DNA of 64,000 bases from Opisthorchis felineus (GCA_004794785.1 SJOL01007465.1:21338-85337); one strand, 5' to 3'. Positions 28,852-40,230 are shown, counted from the first letter of the stretch. The notes: generated by a model not told the origin, from the sequence alone. Program-made: numbers and translations.

Positions 28852-29046
28852 GTCGAGATAGCTCAGTGGTTAAGAAGCAAACTTACTGACCGGAAGATCC
28901 GTGGTTCGAACCCAACCTCCATCTCGAATGCTTCTGTCTACGCTTGGGCAACTTGGGGGTATCCCAGCCCTCTTGCTTCCTTCAAGTGGCATGGTAGCTA
29001 GACACCGAAATAACTTTACAGCTGAACGATTATTTATTGTTATTTA
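28852..29046 (+). mobile_element. tRNA-derived SINE, + strand copy (best-preserved head)
   Basis: The tRNA-like head is clean: GAGATAGCTCAGTGGTTAAG (28856), then GTGGTTCGAACCCAACCTCC (28902). The acceptor-stem-like ends GTCGAGAT and ATCTCGA pair. The body runs through CTTGGGCAACTTGGGGGTAT and TTCAAGTGGCATGGTAGCTA, and the 3' end is GCTGAACGATTATTTATTGT. This copy shows best that the family derives from a tRNA; the exact isoacceptor was not determined. Confidence 0.9.
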
Positions 29047-29900
29047 GGTGGTAAAAACTGATTACCGGAGGCAGCATCGAACCCCTTGTATACAGGACGA
29101 CGTGGATGGCACTAGGACTCCAAACGGACAGCTCCTAAAATCTTACAACAGTTTGAACAAACACGTTACTTGCTTGTGATGATCTTTTCTTATCGCTTTG
29201 TACTTGGTCGGAAATGTGTAGATTGCTTGTGCATTCTCACGGATATCAGAGCTATGAATGTCACCATTTTTTGTTTCGTTCTATTCGTTCAGTTCACAAG
29301 GTGAATCACTCACAAATCTGTGGTGCTCTATTAAACCCTATGCAAATCACCTGTTTGAAAGACGAGTATGAACCTTCAGTATGACCTAAATTTGAATAAG
29401 GACAACTGCATGGAAGCATTCGCGACTGAGTTTACCTGGCGATGCTTATGCTGAGCTTTGCTCCACCGTCCTTGTATACACCAAGGAGTTCTACCGTCCA
29501 CCCGAATGCAACCGCTCCCTCCTGGCGTTCAACCCCCGCTCCTGGATATAAGACCAGAATATGATCAATAACCGCGTCAGCTCGTGACCTGATTCAAGAG
29601 ATCTGGAATCAGTCTGTCCCTCTACTGGGCGACTGGATTGATGGCGCTTAGTAACCTACAAGCATATGAGGCACAGTTCCTCAGGCTTGTTTAACACGGA
29701 CTCAATTCAGTACTTCACAGGAGCCTATACATCTAGACATGAAGTACTCCGACTGGTATTGATGGCACCAACTTCTGTCTGTTCAGTACAGTTAAATAGC
29801 TTGATCATAGTGAAGTTTTTTTTCCTTCTTGAACAGCAACTCGAAGAGAGAATGTAGGGTTGTACTGGGTGAGACTCATTTGACAAACTAGTGTAGTATT
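29047..29900. other. Intergenic, no recognised feature
   Basis: No recognisable coding or repeat content. Confidence 0.4.
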
Positions 29901-29906
29901 TGAGCC

Positions 29907-30020
29907 TGGGTAGCCCAGTGGTTCCCGTCCCTGACTCCCGTTTTGATGACCCGAGTTCGAGCCCTTGCATTAACGCTTTCAAATCGACCGCCGGCGCTGG
30001 TCTTGTAAACTGTGTACACA
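29907..30020 (+). repeat. Second tRNA-like SINE head (different family)
   Basis: GGGTAGCCCAGTGGTTCCCG at about 29910 resembles an A box, and CCGAGTTCGAGCCCTTGC about 40 bases later resembles a B box. The following body (CGACCGCCGGCGCTGGTC) differs from the main SINE family. Only one copy was noticed in the window. Confidence 0.5.
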
Positions 30021-31290
30021 TTTCGTTTCATTAATAGTAGGCATGATACTTTTTTTCCTTTCAGTCCTGTAAGATCCTATTTTATGCTAAGGTTAATTGT
30101 GCTTGTTTAGTGAACGACATCATCGTTGTTCTTTTCAGCTCCCCTCTCTGTTTACCACTCCACAATAGTTGATGAAATGTGAGGCGTGTGCGAACATGCG
30201 CTCCTCAGCCTCAGTGGGAAGGGCGAGACTGTTGTATAGTCAGGGAGTAAGTTCGATTCACTTAAAGAAATTAGCTAATCCCTGGTCGAATTGGGTAAAT
30301 GTTCATTTATAGCAAAATTTCAGCCTATCCTGCAAAAAATTTGCCACATTTCGGAGGTATGTGTCCGCCAGAGATGCCCTGGTGATATAGAGACCACTAT
30401 GGCATTCCAATGGAAAGCGGACCTAGCTCAGAATTTCTCTTCTATTTAGCCAGCTAACACTGTGAAACCGACTGTGTGCCTAATTTGTAAACTCTGGCTT
30501 GAATTGATTGCCAAACTGCAAAAACGCTTGTGTAAACTTTGTGCGCGTTTATCGATTGTACGTGTGAAATGAACAGGAATCCCGGGGCTGATCGATTGAC
30601 GTTTGTCTTTTGGGTTTCGGATGAACGTATGTCGGTGCTTGCGAGCTGTGATTGTCACCGTTCGGGCAGGGAAGCATATTTTATTGCTATGACGTACAAT
30701 CCAAGATGTTCACCGGTTTTTCGTTAGCTTCTCCCTGTCTTTGGTTAATAGCATCTTTATACTTTACGTAGCGATCGTGCCCGAGCTGCGTTTAGTGCTG
30801 GTGGGCTGCTCGGATGCATTGTCGGTCCGTGGTGAAAATGCTGATATTTGCATCTCTGCGTTCCGTTCGCTGGTTAGCTTGCCCCTTAGGATGGTCAAAC
30901 AACACAGAAATCATGCCAGTGTTGTTGTCATGGCGAACAATTCGTTTGCCATCATTCACCGTATGTTGTCAGCCATGTGACTGGGTGTTTGATAAACATA
31001 GTATCAGCCTTCCTGGTCACCGTGCCGATGCTAGCATCCATCTACGCGTGCATTTTGCAGTTACGTATGAAGGCAATTTGGTTTGGAGCTGGTTACAGTT
31101 TTTGGCTTAACCGTAAAGTCAGCCAAAACCGACGGTACTGCCGATCGCGGCCAGACCTCATTCGCGAGAGAAAATTGATTCAGTCAAGAGCAAATTGTTG
31201 TCCTCAACTGCACAGAATTGCAAGGCTGTGTGTACCAGTGTTAACTGCCTTGCCACCCATACAGCGTCCGTCTTGGAAGCATTTATGTAT
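30021..31290 (+). other. Stretch with three long overlapping + frames, function unknown
   Basis: Open frames at 30539-30727, 30741-30980 and 30977-31312 lie close together on +. The last begins with a hydrophobic run (CLINIVSAFLVTVPMLASIYACILQ) that could be a membrane span. No splice-site-bounded model or family was recognised, so this is at most a weak candidate for coding exons. Confidence 0.2.
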
Positions 31291-31440
31291 ATGGAGATGG
31301 TATTCTAGGTGACAAGAAATCCATCTGGCTGCAGCTGAAGCCAAAAAGACACGAATTTTGAATATATATATATATGGAGATGGTATTCTAGGTGACAAGA
31401 AATCCATCTGGCTGCAGCTGAAGCCAAAAAGACACGCATT

Positions 31441-31480
<40 letters not shown>
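31291..31480 (+). repeat. 83-bp tandem duplication ending in (AT)n runs
   Basis: The unit starting ATGGAGATGGTATTCTAGGT occurs at 31291 and again at 31374 with a single visible mismatch in the shared part (ACGAATTTTG versus ACGCATTTTG). Each unit ends in an AT run, short after the first and about 17 AT units after the second (31446-31480). The near-identity implies a recent duplication. Confidence 0.9.
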
Positions 31481-31481
<1 letters not shown>

Positions 31482-31984
31482 GTTTCCATGCACCGCGGAC
31501 TCTCACTGTCTGTAATACTGAGTCTCTGGCTATTTAGAATTTGACTTTGCCGCTACAATTGCGGTTTGTTTCCGTACTAACCGTTGCTAGGACTCCATAT
31601 TCGTATCCGCGGGACTGTGATACATCTAGAGGTGATAATACATATGCGCGACTAAGCTCTGCTGTTAGTACGCAATTTAGTTTGAATTCTCATCCGGACA
31701 GTAGTGTAGTTCATCGTTGAAGCCGATGATCAGTGTGCATAAGAATGTCACCCTTCGACCCGAAGATCACTAAGAGTGGTTTAAAGTCTGCTTGTAGGAT
31801 GAACTTTCGATCGTAGATCATTTTGTGGAACTTTTTGAGGGCAACTGTCAAACCAAATACTTCCTTTTCTGTATGGGAGTAGTTTTTCTCCTTTGTTCGA
31901 CGAAGCTCCTAAACTGTGACTGAAAACTGTACCCACTCCGTAACTCGATGAGCCGGCGGATAGTCANATGGATGAAGTTATCTG
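31481..31984. other. Intergenic, no recognised feature; one ambiguous base
   Basis: Nothing recognised. An N lies at 31967. Confidence 0.4.
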
Positions 31985-32110
31985 CAGATGACGGAATACA
32001 CCATTTTGCAAATTGCTTTGGTGTTAACGAGAGACTCAAATGAAACACTCGTTTGTGATGTTCTTCAGCTGAAAGTGTTGTACAAAAGCCGTCGCGATAT
32101 TCGAGATATA
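31985..32110 (-). repeat. Ribozyme-element body fragment, - strand
   Basis: The complement of this stretch matches the body of the hammerhead repeat: ATCACAAACGAG and CAGCTGAAGAACATCAC-like segments near 32050, with GTCGCGATATTCGAGATAT at 32089 corresponding to ATCGCGATATCTCGAATAT in the copy at 40292. No ribozyme core remains. Confidence 0.6.
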
Positions 32111-32246
32111 GCGGTGCATTTTCTTGAAGGAACACGATAGTGATACTTTCGCTGAAAATTGTTCGATGGCCCACTGCCTCCATCGTGTCTCGCGTCATGG
32201 TGATCTGCTGAGTGGATAGAATTTGGCTAAACTTTGTTGGACTCCA

Positions 32247-32415
32247 GAGAACACAGCGGTTGAGGTGCGAATTTATTGACCGGAAGGTCCTTTGTCGGCA
32301 TCTCGACTGCTCCTGTCTAGGCTTGGGTAGCCTAGCGGTACCTTTGCCCCCATTCTTCCTTCGGATGGCATGTGAGCTGGATACCGAAAGGGTATTCGAG
32401 CTGAACGAACGGCTA
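32247..32415 (+). mobile_element. tRNA-derived SINE, + strand, head truncated or mutated
   Basis: The body CTGCTCCTGTCTAGGCTTGG and 3' part CTTCCTTCGGATGGCATG-GAGCTGGATACCGAAAGGG-GAGCTGAACGAACGG are clear. The A and B boxes are largely lost (GCGGTTGAGGTGCGAATT, then TTTGTCGGCATC). Confidence 0.8.
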
Positions 32416-32482
32416 AACACTGTTTCTTGGTCCCTCAGGTAAGAAGTGTTATAACATATCCTCTATGACGCAATACACTAGT

Positions 32483-32581
32483 CGTAAGGTTGCTGAAAAT
32501 TCTTCGGCAGCCCACGACCGGTTTCACACTTCTTGGGTCTCATCAGGTAGGCGCAGTCCCCGAATTTCCGTCAACATTACG
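32483..32581 (-). ncRNA. Hammerhead ribozyme copy b, - strand
   Basis: On the minus strand the stem I outer arms are CGTAATGTTG and CAACCTTACG, followed inward by GGAAATTC / GAATTTTC. The core has CTGATGA, GAAAC and a GTC cleavage triplet. Stem II is weakened because the 3' side reads GTGT instead of GGGC. The outer-arm change of T-A to C-G at the second and ninth positions is partly compensated. Confidence 0.65.
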
Positions 32582-32607
32582 TTCTACTTGAACCCAAATT
32601 GCACGAA

Positions 32608-32683
32608 ATTAGCGAAATACACTCATTTGCAAACAAATTTGGTCAAAACCAAATTGGTTTGCAAATAAGTGTATTCCGCTAAT
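32608..32683. repeat. 36-bp-arm hairpin in ribozyme element
   Basis: Arms 32608-32643 and 32648-32683 are reverse complements with three mismatches around a CAAA loop. Both are the ACTCATTTGCAAA segment of the element body in opposite orientation, so two element copies meet head to head here. Confidence 0.9.
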
Positions 32684-33258
32684 ATCCTCTATTGCTTTGG
32701 TTATGCGGTGGTTAGGGATGCACCCCGTCACAATCTTCATGCTAAAGCTCTCCAGTTGTGCAACTAGTCTTGAGTTATGTCGATAACTGAAGTAAACTGT
32801 TTCCATAAGTATCCTAACATGACGGCTTGGTATGATTTCAAAAACGTCCGTTGTGTTTCCCAGTATTAGGTGGTAGGCTGGCTCGCTAAATCCTTGGACT
32901 AGCTAAGGCCTGCATGACCAAGTTTGTCAGATTTTTGAATCACTGACTGTAAACCAGATCCTCCAGAATCGATCCCACCAGTCGCTGTGTTGAGGGCCCG
33001 CCCATTTAGTGAGAGTTTACGAACAGGCACCCAAAACAGAATGATGTTTCCCCCACTGTTAGTTATAGACCCAAAATGTGATACCTGACACATGCTTCCC
33101 CTCCTTGGTACTGTCATCAGATGAACAACGGCACCCGGCAAGATAGTCAGTTCGTTTAACTGTCCCAGCCTTGATTACCTTGCCTGTCAATAGATCTCGT
33201 CATTTTAAAGAAAATTCTCATCAAACCTAACAACAACAAAGTTTCTATCTGCACCACT
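32684..33258. other. Intergenic between two ribozyme copies
   Basis: No recognised feature. Confidence 0.4.
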
Positions 33259-33357
33259 CATAAGGTTGCTGAAAATTCTTCGACAGCCCACGACCGGTTT
33301 CGCCCTTCTTGGGGCTCATCAGGTAGGTGTAGTCCTCGAGTTTCCGTCAGCCTTATG
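33259..33357 (-). ncRNA. Hammerhead ribozyme copy c, - strand, catalytic core intact
   Basis: The minus strand reads CTGATGA, stem II GCCC-CAAGAA-GGGC (four perfect pairs), GAAA, then CCGGTC with the cleavage triplet GTC followed by GTGGG. Stem III is minimal (A-U, C-G around two bases). Stem I is long: CCTAC/GTGGG near the core, GAC/GTC, GGAAACTC/GAATTTTC with one mismatch, and the outer arms CATAAGGCTG/CAACCTTATG with one mismatch. All conserved hammerhead core positions are present. This is the type I topology, open at stem I, seen in retrozymes and Penelope-like elements. Activity is inferred from sequence only. Confidence 0.8.
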
Positions 33358-33470
33358 TTCTACTTGAACCCCAAATTGCACTGAATTAGCGAAATACACT
33401 CATTTGCAAACAAATTTGGTTTTGCGGGAGACTCACCTGGAACCCAGCTGAATCTCTCGTTTGTGATGTT
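33358..33470 (-). repeat. Ribozyme-element body upstream of copy c, - strand
   Basis: Contains the complements of AACGAGAGATTCAGCTGGGT, GGTGAGTCTCCCGC and TTTGCAAATGAGTGTATTTC, in the same order as in the copies at 34390-34445 and 40375-40445. Together with copy c it makes about 210 bp of one unit. Confidence 0.8.
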
Positions 33471-34150
33471 TCCATCTATCTATCTCATTTGTCAACCCTT
33501 ATTGACTACAATTCATCACCATGTTCTCAGAACCACCGTTGATAATATCGTTTCTGAAACACACGGTACATTCCGACTCGCAATCCTCAAGCTTTGCGAT
33601 ATGGACGTCTGTGGGTTGTCACCTGCTTCCCCTTGCTGTCGTCGGTGCAGTAGGAGTTTACATGACGCTTTGTCCCATTGAACATCTGTGTGTTCAGACT
33701 GATAAGACCTGACAGAATCAATATTTAGTGGTTGAAAGAAAGTAATATGGCGTCGTTGCATTATTTTCTGTTAATATCATTGGAAAAAAACCAGCAGGTT
33801 TTCAACGTGCCATTAGGAAGAGGTTTAGTCTCTCTTTGACAATGTGAGATGCTGCAATATGCGGACGCACATGCCTCACTAGGATGGATCTTGTGGGAGC
33901 AGTCTGCTGTATGTAAACGACTGGGACGAGATAAGTCTGTTTCATAGTCTGGTTACTACTTACCGGACATATCGTCACCCTTAGAACGGTAATTTCAATA
34001 ACCATATGGTTAACGGAATACCGCGGCGGAAGATAGCTAATCAGTGGCTCCTGAGGACGCTTATACTATAATAAGACGAGGGGGGGTAAGGTGTTAATTA
34101 GAAGCTAAAAGAGGCTGACGGATCGTGCCGGTACCTCTGTAATAGAAAAA
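33471..34150. other. Intergenic, no recognised feature
   Basis: Open frames on both strands at 33463-33761 have no recognisable family. Confidence 0.35.
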
Positions 34151-34185
34151 GTAACAGGCGCCTTCCAATTTGGGTTCAAGTAGAA

Positions 34186-34284
34186 CATAAGGTTGACGGA
34201 AACTCGGGGACTGCGCCTACCTGATGGGACCCAAGAAGGGCGAAACCGGTCGTGGGCTGTCGAAGAGTTTTCAGCAAACTTGTG
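34186..34284 (+). ncRNA. Hammerhead ribozyme copy d, + strand (core mutated)
   Basis: Outer arms are CATAAGGTTG and CAAACTTGTG, inner arm pairs GGAAACTC/GAGTTTTC and GCCTAC/GTGGGC, GAAAC, and cleavage triplet GTC (predicted cut after 34251). The core box is CTGATGG instead of CTGATGA, which should abolish or strongly reduce activity. Confidence 0.72.
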
Positions 34285-34477
34285 AGTAGTTTCCTGTATG
34301 AAAATAAACTGCGATATAACGAATATCGTGCCAACCAAAACATGAGGCGGCCTTTGTACAGCACATTCAGTTGAAGAATATCATAAACGAGAGATTCAGT
34401 TAAATCTCCCGTGAAAACCAGATTGATGTGCAAATGAGTGTATTTGTCGAATTTGTCCAATTTAGATCCAAGTAGAA
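34285..34477 (+). repeat. Ribozyme-element body between tandem ribozymes d and e
   Basis: This is the only complete head-to-tail unit in the window. It runs GAGTAGTTTCCTGTATG, TGCGATATAACGAATATCG, ATGAGGCGGCC, CAGCACATTCAGTTGAAGAA, AACGAGAGATTCAG, TGTGCAAATGAGTGTATTTG and CCAAGTAGAA, leading into the next ribozyme. No tRNA-like promoter boxes or coding frame were seen in it. Confidence 0.8.
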
Positions 34478-34576
34478 CATAAGGTTGACGGTAACTCGGG
34501 GACTGCACCTACCTGATGACACCCAAGAAGGGCGAAACCGGTAGTGTTCAGTCGAAGAGTTGTCAGCAACCTTGTG
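34478..34576 (+). ncRNA. Hammerhead ribozyme copy e, + strand
   Basis: CTGATGA and GAAAC are intact and the cleavage triplet is GTA, permitted by the NUH rule (predicted cut after 34543). Outer arms CATAAGGTTG/CAACCTTGTG pair with one G-U; the inner arm is TAACTC/GAGTTG. The first pair of stem II is lost (CACCC...GGGC) and the stem I pairs next to the core are weak. It lies exactly 292 bases downstream of copy d. Confidence 0.72.
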
Positions 34577-34599
34577 AGTAGTGTATTACGTCTGTACTA

Positions 34600-37500
34600 G
34601 AAGCTGTCTAAAAGTGAAGGCACGGTCAGCCAGTCCTTAATCAGGACAAAGCCCATCCTGATTCTCATGGTGTATTGCTAATCGAAACGTCTGTTCAGAA
34701 TCATGCCAGGGTGCGCTGTGGAAGCTGCGTTTCTCTATTTGACGACACTCTGATTTTTGCCTACTGACCTTGCACCTTTCTGCACACGGGAATTACCGCT
34801 GGTTTTCCCCATTCAGTCAGTTTTCTGTCTTCCTTGCACACAGTTTCTAGCAGGCTTGTCAGGTTTGCTACCAAGGTTTCGCCATCTAGGTTGACCGCCT
34901 GGATATAGCCACGAAATATCACTTTCGATGATATGATGAGCAGTCGATATCAGTACTCATAAGTTCATATGGTACTTCTCGAGTTCGCGTTGGCGGAGGG
35001 AACTGAACGTTTCGTCCAGATGTTGAGCCCGTCGTTCAAGGCACGCCCTCAGTGAATAAACTGGGGATCCAGACTTTTAGTAGAGAGCTCTGCTTACACA
35101 TCTCCTTCTGGCTATTTGACCGAATCAACTGTAAAAGGACATGGCTCTTCACTGTGACGAAGGTTCTCTTAATTTGTTTGGCATTCAGTAGCCACTGGCA
35201 CTGTAGATCTTCCCTTATTAGTTTGATTTATGAAGAATTTGTGTATCGTCATAGTCATAGTCAATTTGTAGTACAGATTGGCTGATGTTACCAACATCTG
35301 CTCATCTTCATGCTATCTAAGGTTTATTAGGTCACACTCTAAATAATCAGTATCATCCCGTGCGCTGTTTGTGGCTTTGGGCCGGCTCAGCTTGGTGTCT
35401 TTGGACTACATAAGTTCTCTGAAGGTTATGGATCAGGTGAGCCTGTGTCAGTTTGCACGGTCCGGGGTAGCATGATGAAAGTGAAGCTCCGTATTGCATA
35501 AAGAATGACAGTAGATTCGATGGTTTCTACGAAAATTGATGGCCCAATGGCCCAGATGAATCCACAACAGAGGCCCCATCTCTCACCGAGCATCCCCGAA
35601 ATAACTTATTTGGTAGTATAACTCAGTCCAAACATTCAGTCACAGTTTCTCACGCACCCCGACCTTCTCATTGGGTGCATGAAGACTGTCGAAGGCAGTG
35701 AAATGTAAAAATTTGGTTACAGCTGAGGCAACAGCCATCTGACTCTTCAGCCCAGTTCTTTGTTCTCAGAAGCACCAATTCCGGGCATTTCACTTAACCT
35801 GTCTTATCTCTCATCCTGTAATGCCTACGTTTCTCAACAATTCCGGCACCGTTCAGGCTGACGAGACTGAAAGTTTGTACTGCCACGGACAGTGCTTCCT
35901 TTATTCGTACTTTACTTCCTGTGACCGCAAACAACAGTTTTGCGGTCGCTTACCAGTTCGTATTTGTCTACCACAACGTCACACGAAGAAATACACACGT
36001 ACGCACACACACACACACAAGTGCTGGCGTTTGAACAAGCTAGCCAGAGGTGTCACAGCAACAGTGTAAACATCACAAGACTAGGCACCAACTGCAGTTC
36101 GTCCTGTTAATGCATCCAAGATAACACTGCCCACATAATGTGTGCCACTGCACACGTGATCGTATGTGGGTTGAATAAGAAACCTTTTTCGTGGTTACAT
36201 GTACTCATTAAACTGGCATACCATTGAGAATGAGCCTGATCATATCGGTCACCGTTTCATTGATCAGTATTTCTTATCTGTTAAGAGAAACTTGTTCAGC
36301 GTAGGAAGTATAAGTAAGGCTCGAAATGATATTCTGAAAGGCTTCGCGCAAAGCGCGAAGAACGCTATAAGGAACGCTATCTCCCCCATCTTCACCCGAC
36401 AGCTCTACCAATTTGTTTTGTTTGTTTCTGTTTTCACTGCTTTACTTTTCTCGCATAGGAACATACATGAATCCGCGTGACGGTGCTCACCTTCCGCTAC
36501 CTACAGTTCACAAATTAGTTAATCATTGTGCTAACTGTGCCAATAAATATCCCCGATATTCGATTGATTCGGTTGATAGTTTGCAGTTAGAAATTACAAA
36601 TCGATTCCCATTTGCTGATTTCGTGGTTGAGGCGGGCTCCACAAACCTTTCAGACGTACGTTCTGTTCGAAAATATCATCATCACCCTTCGCCACCCGAT
36701 TGCAGACAGATTTACAGAGATTGTTAGCTCTACTTGGCCGCCTGAGAGCCTTTGAGAGCTTACAAAGGTGCCCGCCTCGATGGTCGTAGTTACGCAACAA
36801 TGGGTTGATTAACGGAGGTATGTATACGAGGAATCAATACCCACTACGGGAAAACACTCGAAGGGGAAGGAGTTTTGGCCATCGCGTTCACCGTCACCAA
36901 AAAAAACTTTGGAACCGACGAGGGGACAACTTCTGATTCCAAAGACTGTGGACTCATTGTGTTAGTGGAAATACCTTAAGCCGATTATCCACATTCAGCA
37001 GTCAGTCGGCGCGTTAAAAGACCGATATCATGGAAATCACTGACCTGTCATCCCGTCATACCCATGGGCTCTTCGCGACTGAATTTGACTTGATTCAGTC
37101 AATATAGCAGCACCATTCTTTTGAAAATTCGACAGCTGCTGACTTAAGATACTGAAGCTGAAAAAAACGGATGAAGTGGAGCACTCGATGTTCACGGAAT
37201 TCCAGATAACAGCTTTTTCCGTCGCTAAATTAGCATTAATCCTCGTGGTTCTGTTTTCATTTAAAATTAGGTTAGGACACGAAAAGGTGGATGAGTCCTC
37301 GTGTAGACAGTTCAAACTCGAGTTTACCGCAGGCGTATCTCCTGTTAGTGAGCGACGACCTGCACATTGTTCACTAATTATCTGTCGTCCCTATGTTAAT
37401 CAGTGTTCAGTCATACTCTCTGGGTTTAGTTTGAGCGCTCAACAACAAGGGTCACGTTTCCGCGTAATCAATATCCTCGCAAAGTTTTGAGTAGACTTGT

Positions 37501-40230
37501 TACTCCTCTCACGTGGAAACAGGCCCAGATGCTGTAAACTATCCCGAGGTGTTTGGCGATACGTTCATTTTTACCGATTAACCTAGTGCCATCCACTACA
37601 ATCACATGTCTGGCAATAACATAAGAATTCGATGGCGCTCTAAAAATGCACGACCGTGCCGCGGAATAATGTCGGAATTTGATGTTTTCCTTTTTGGCCG
37701 TGTTCTGGGTTCGATAAGTCTAAAAAGCTCACGCAGGCTTAAAACTGTGAGAGATATGGTGAAAATCCGGTTAGTTGTGGGTATTTTCCGGGTTATCAAC
37801 AGTTTACTCCATTTATTACAACGATCTATTTGTAACTCAGCTAAATAAAGCAATAAATCGCCGAAATTGGACGCTAACTACCCGTAACAACGACTGGTAA
37901 CCACTCTATGAAGTTAGCAAATTGTATTTCAAGTTTTCTGGGGACTTAAAATGTGCTATCAAACGGTGCATGGTTTGTTCTGTTTTCTTGATGTGTCTAA
38001 GTTTATTACTAAACTGAAGTTTACCGCGGTCCAACCGATAATTCTTCCTGGAGCTGCAGACGGCCAAGTTGTGTGGCTCGTGCTGCCCGCCAACGTTCGC
38101 GGTGTCAAGGGTACCATGGGGAAGGCTGGCAGTTCGCTGTCCCTTCCTGACTGTTCAGGTTCAGGTGGCCGAAGTATATCGATCTTTCGGTTGGCGAACG
38201 GTTTCGTTAGTCATGCCTTTCCTCAGGCACTCATCGTCAAATCAACGCTCCGCTTGTTCCAGCTCATGTGGTCACTTGTATCATATTCCTGGGATGATCT
38301 GACTCTCAAAGCCGTCCTAATCGCTTGACTCAGTTTTCGAACCTGTGGGAGTAGCTGTGAGCCAATCGGCTATGTAGATTTCCGTGCCTGCCAATCGCAG
38401 GCTCTTAGGTGTAAACGCCTAGATTACAGGCGCATTTTCGTGAAAATGTAGACGAACTTGTTGAGAAACGGGTGCCATATCCAGCATCTCATACGGTGGC
38501 GTGTGAATATTCACACCAAAAAGGACAGTCTCTGCGGTATTTCGGGTCGGATGGGATGCCGTTCATTGCTCAGCATCAATCATCTAAATGGTCTTTACCA
38601 CATGCTTCCACGTGTTTTCACATATTTGTACATGATCGCCCGATGCATCTGATTCGAGATGGACTGGGGTTTTGTCGTCGCCTGAAACCCCATAAATCGG
38701 CTGCGAGTGAAATGTGGCTCATGGATAGTACTGTAGTGTTACAACTGTCATCAGTATGCAAACTACCGTTGGATGAGTACTTGTTCCACAAGATTGATCC
38801 AATGGAATTGGAGCAGGACCTTTAAGCATAGTCAGGTAGCCGTCAACATCGATCAGTTGACTGGAATATAGATGGCGGTGACAAAACAATCACAGTGATA
38901 TAAAACAAACATTTATGATACAAGGTCTGAAGGTCGCATGTCTGCGACGGGTCTCATGTTTGTTTCTACCACCCTATTATCTTCTTCCGTCAAAAAGGGA
39001 CCAGTGCACATGGGACCAAATACAAGGTTTATATCGGCATTATGACAGTCCGGCGGATGAAGATTCTAAAGTAGGCAGCGGAGAACAAATCAAGTAACAG
39101 AACAAGAGGCAAATGTTGGGCATAGTTGGCATAACGGTACCATGTTCACAATCCAGAGACTGGAGCAAGTCCTGGCTACTGTACAAAAATTATCAGTGTT
39201 TGAAACTCCATAGTGAGCTTGTGGACATATAGTCCTCATGGAGATTTTGCACGTGCCATGGGTTGCACAATCGGGCATCCGTAACTTCACATCAGGTGAC
39301 CGCGCAGCAATACAGTTCCCACTATTCTTGATTCCCCACAACCGCAGTGACAAAGTCAGTTCATGTTGATGAGATAATTAGTAGTGATCCGGCCAGCTTG
39401 AACACTTCGACGTCAAAACCCATCCATTCTATTTCCTGTTGATTCATACCGTAGCCTCTGCTTGTGTGTCACTGTCAAGCCAAAACTCATTTCGGCGATA
39501 ATCACAGGAGGCCTACCGACATTACTCCACAAAAACACGTGCTGACTCCGATGCAAGCACATGCGCTTCCCACACGGACGCTGTAATAGGCAAGTTACGA
39601 TAGGAGATGAACAAGGGAATGAGGTCACATTCAAGTCACAAAGTGCTCTTAAACTGGAGGCACATTCATGTGGTCTCCAGGGCTATCGGCGAATTCGGTG
39701 GTCGATAATAATTAGCCTTCGTGAACACAATGTTTTTGTACTTTCCGCGGGCGTTTGCAAAGTTTTCCGAAAATGGAGCTGATCCAAAAAAGTCGCGGGG
39801 AATGCCACCTACCTATCTGGAATCTGACTGGCCTTTTCGCTGCTATCCGAGATAAGCTGAGCCCAGTTTATCAACTGCCTGGTTCAAAAAATCCTAAACA
39901 CAGGTCGCAATCCACTACTCTGGTCGCACCGTGGAGATATTTTTTGCTAGCCACCTGTCCAGCCACAACTCGCAATTTGTAAGTTTACCTAGCGGGTCTA
40001 CAGTCCATACGGTCATCCGGAGTTCTGTTTACCGAAAGTTGTGGTAAAGTAAATACTGCGGGATCAGTAAGGAATACCATTTTGACATTTAACGATGTGC
40101 CAGATAAAGCAACTGTATGAGCAAAGCAATTAGTTTAACGAAATCAAGGTTTGTTCTCTCCTCAGGTGCATCACACTGAACACCGCGATGATGTTCCACA
40201 AAATATTCCGTCCTGTTGCTTTTGTAGTGA
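34600..40230. other. Intergenic, no recognised gene
   Basis: Several frames of 80-125 codons occur (for example + 37951-38328 and + 38472-38825), but none shows a recognisable family, signal peptide or splice-bounded exon. A short (CA)n run is at 36003-36019. The frame at 38472-38825 starts with an alternative codon and has no match I know. Confidence 0.35.

Noticed and set aside
2953..29046. tRNA-like heads as functional tRNA genes
   Set aside because: They are followed by a constant non-tRNA body, recur in many copies, have mismatched acceptor stems or mutated B boxes, and are best read as SINE heads.
31291..31480. CRISPR-like direct repeats
   Set aside because: Only two units of a simple tandem duplication without spacers; the window is eukaryotic.
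31204..31506. Minus frames with IYIYIY runs
   Set aside because: Products of the (AT)n microsatellite and its 83-bp duplication.
34176..34508. 110-codon minus frame over the ribozyme dimer
   Set aside because: It is the antisense reading of the repeat, and a similar peptide end appears at 10520-10714 for the same reason.
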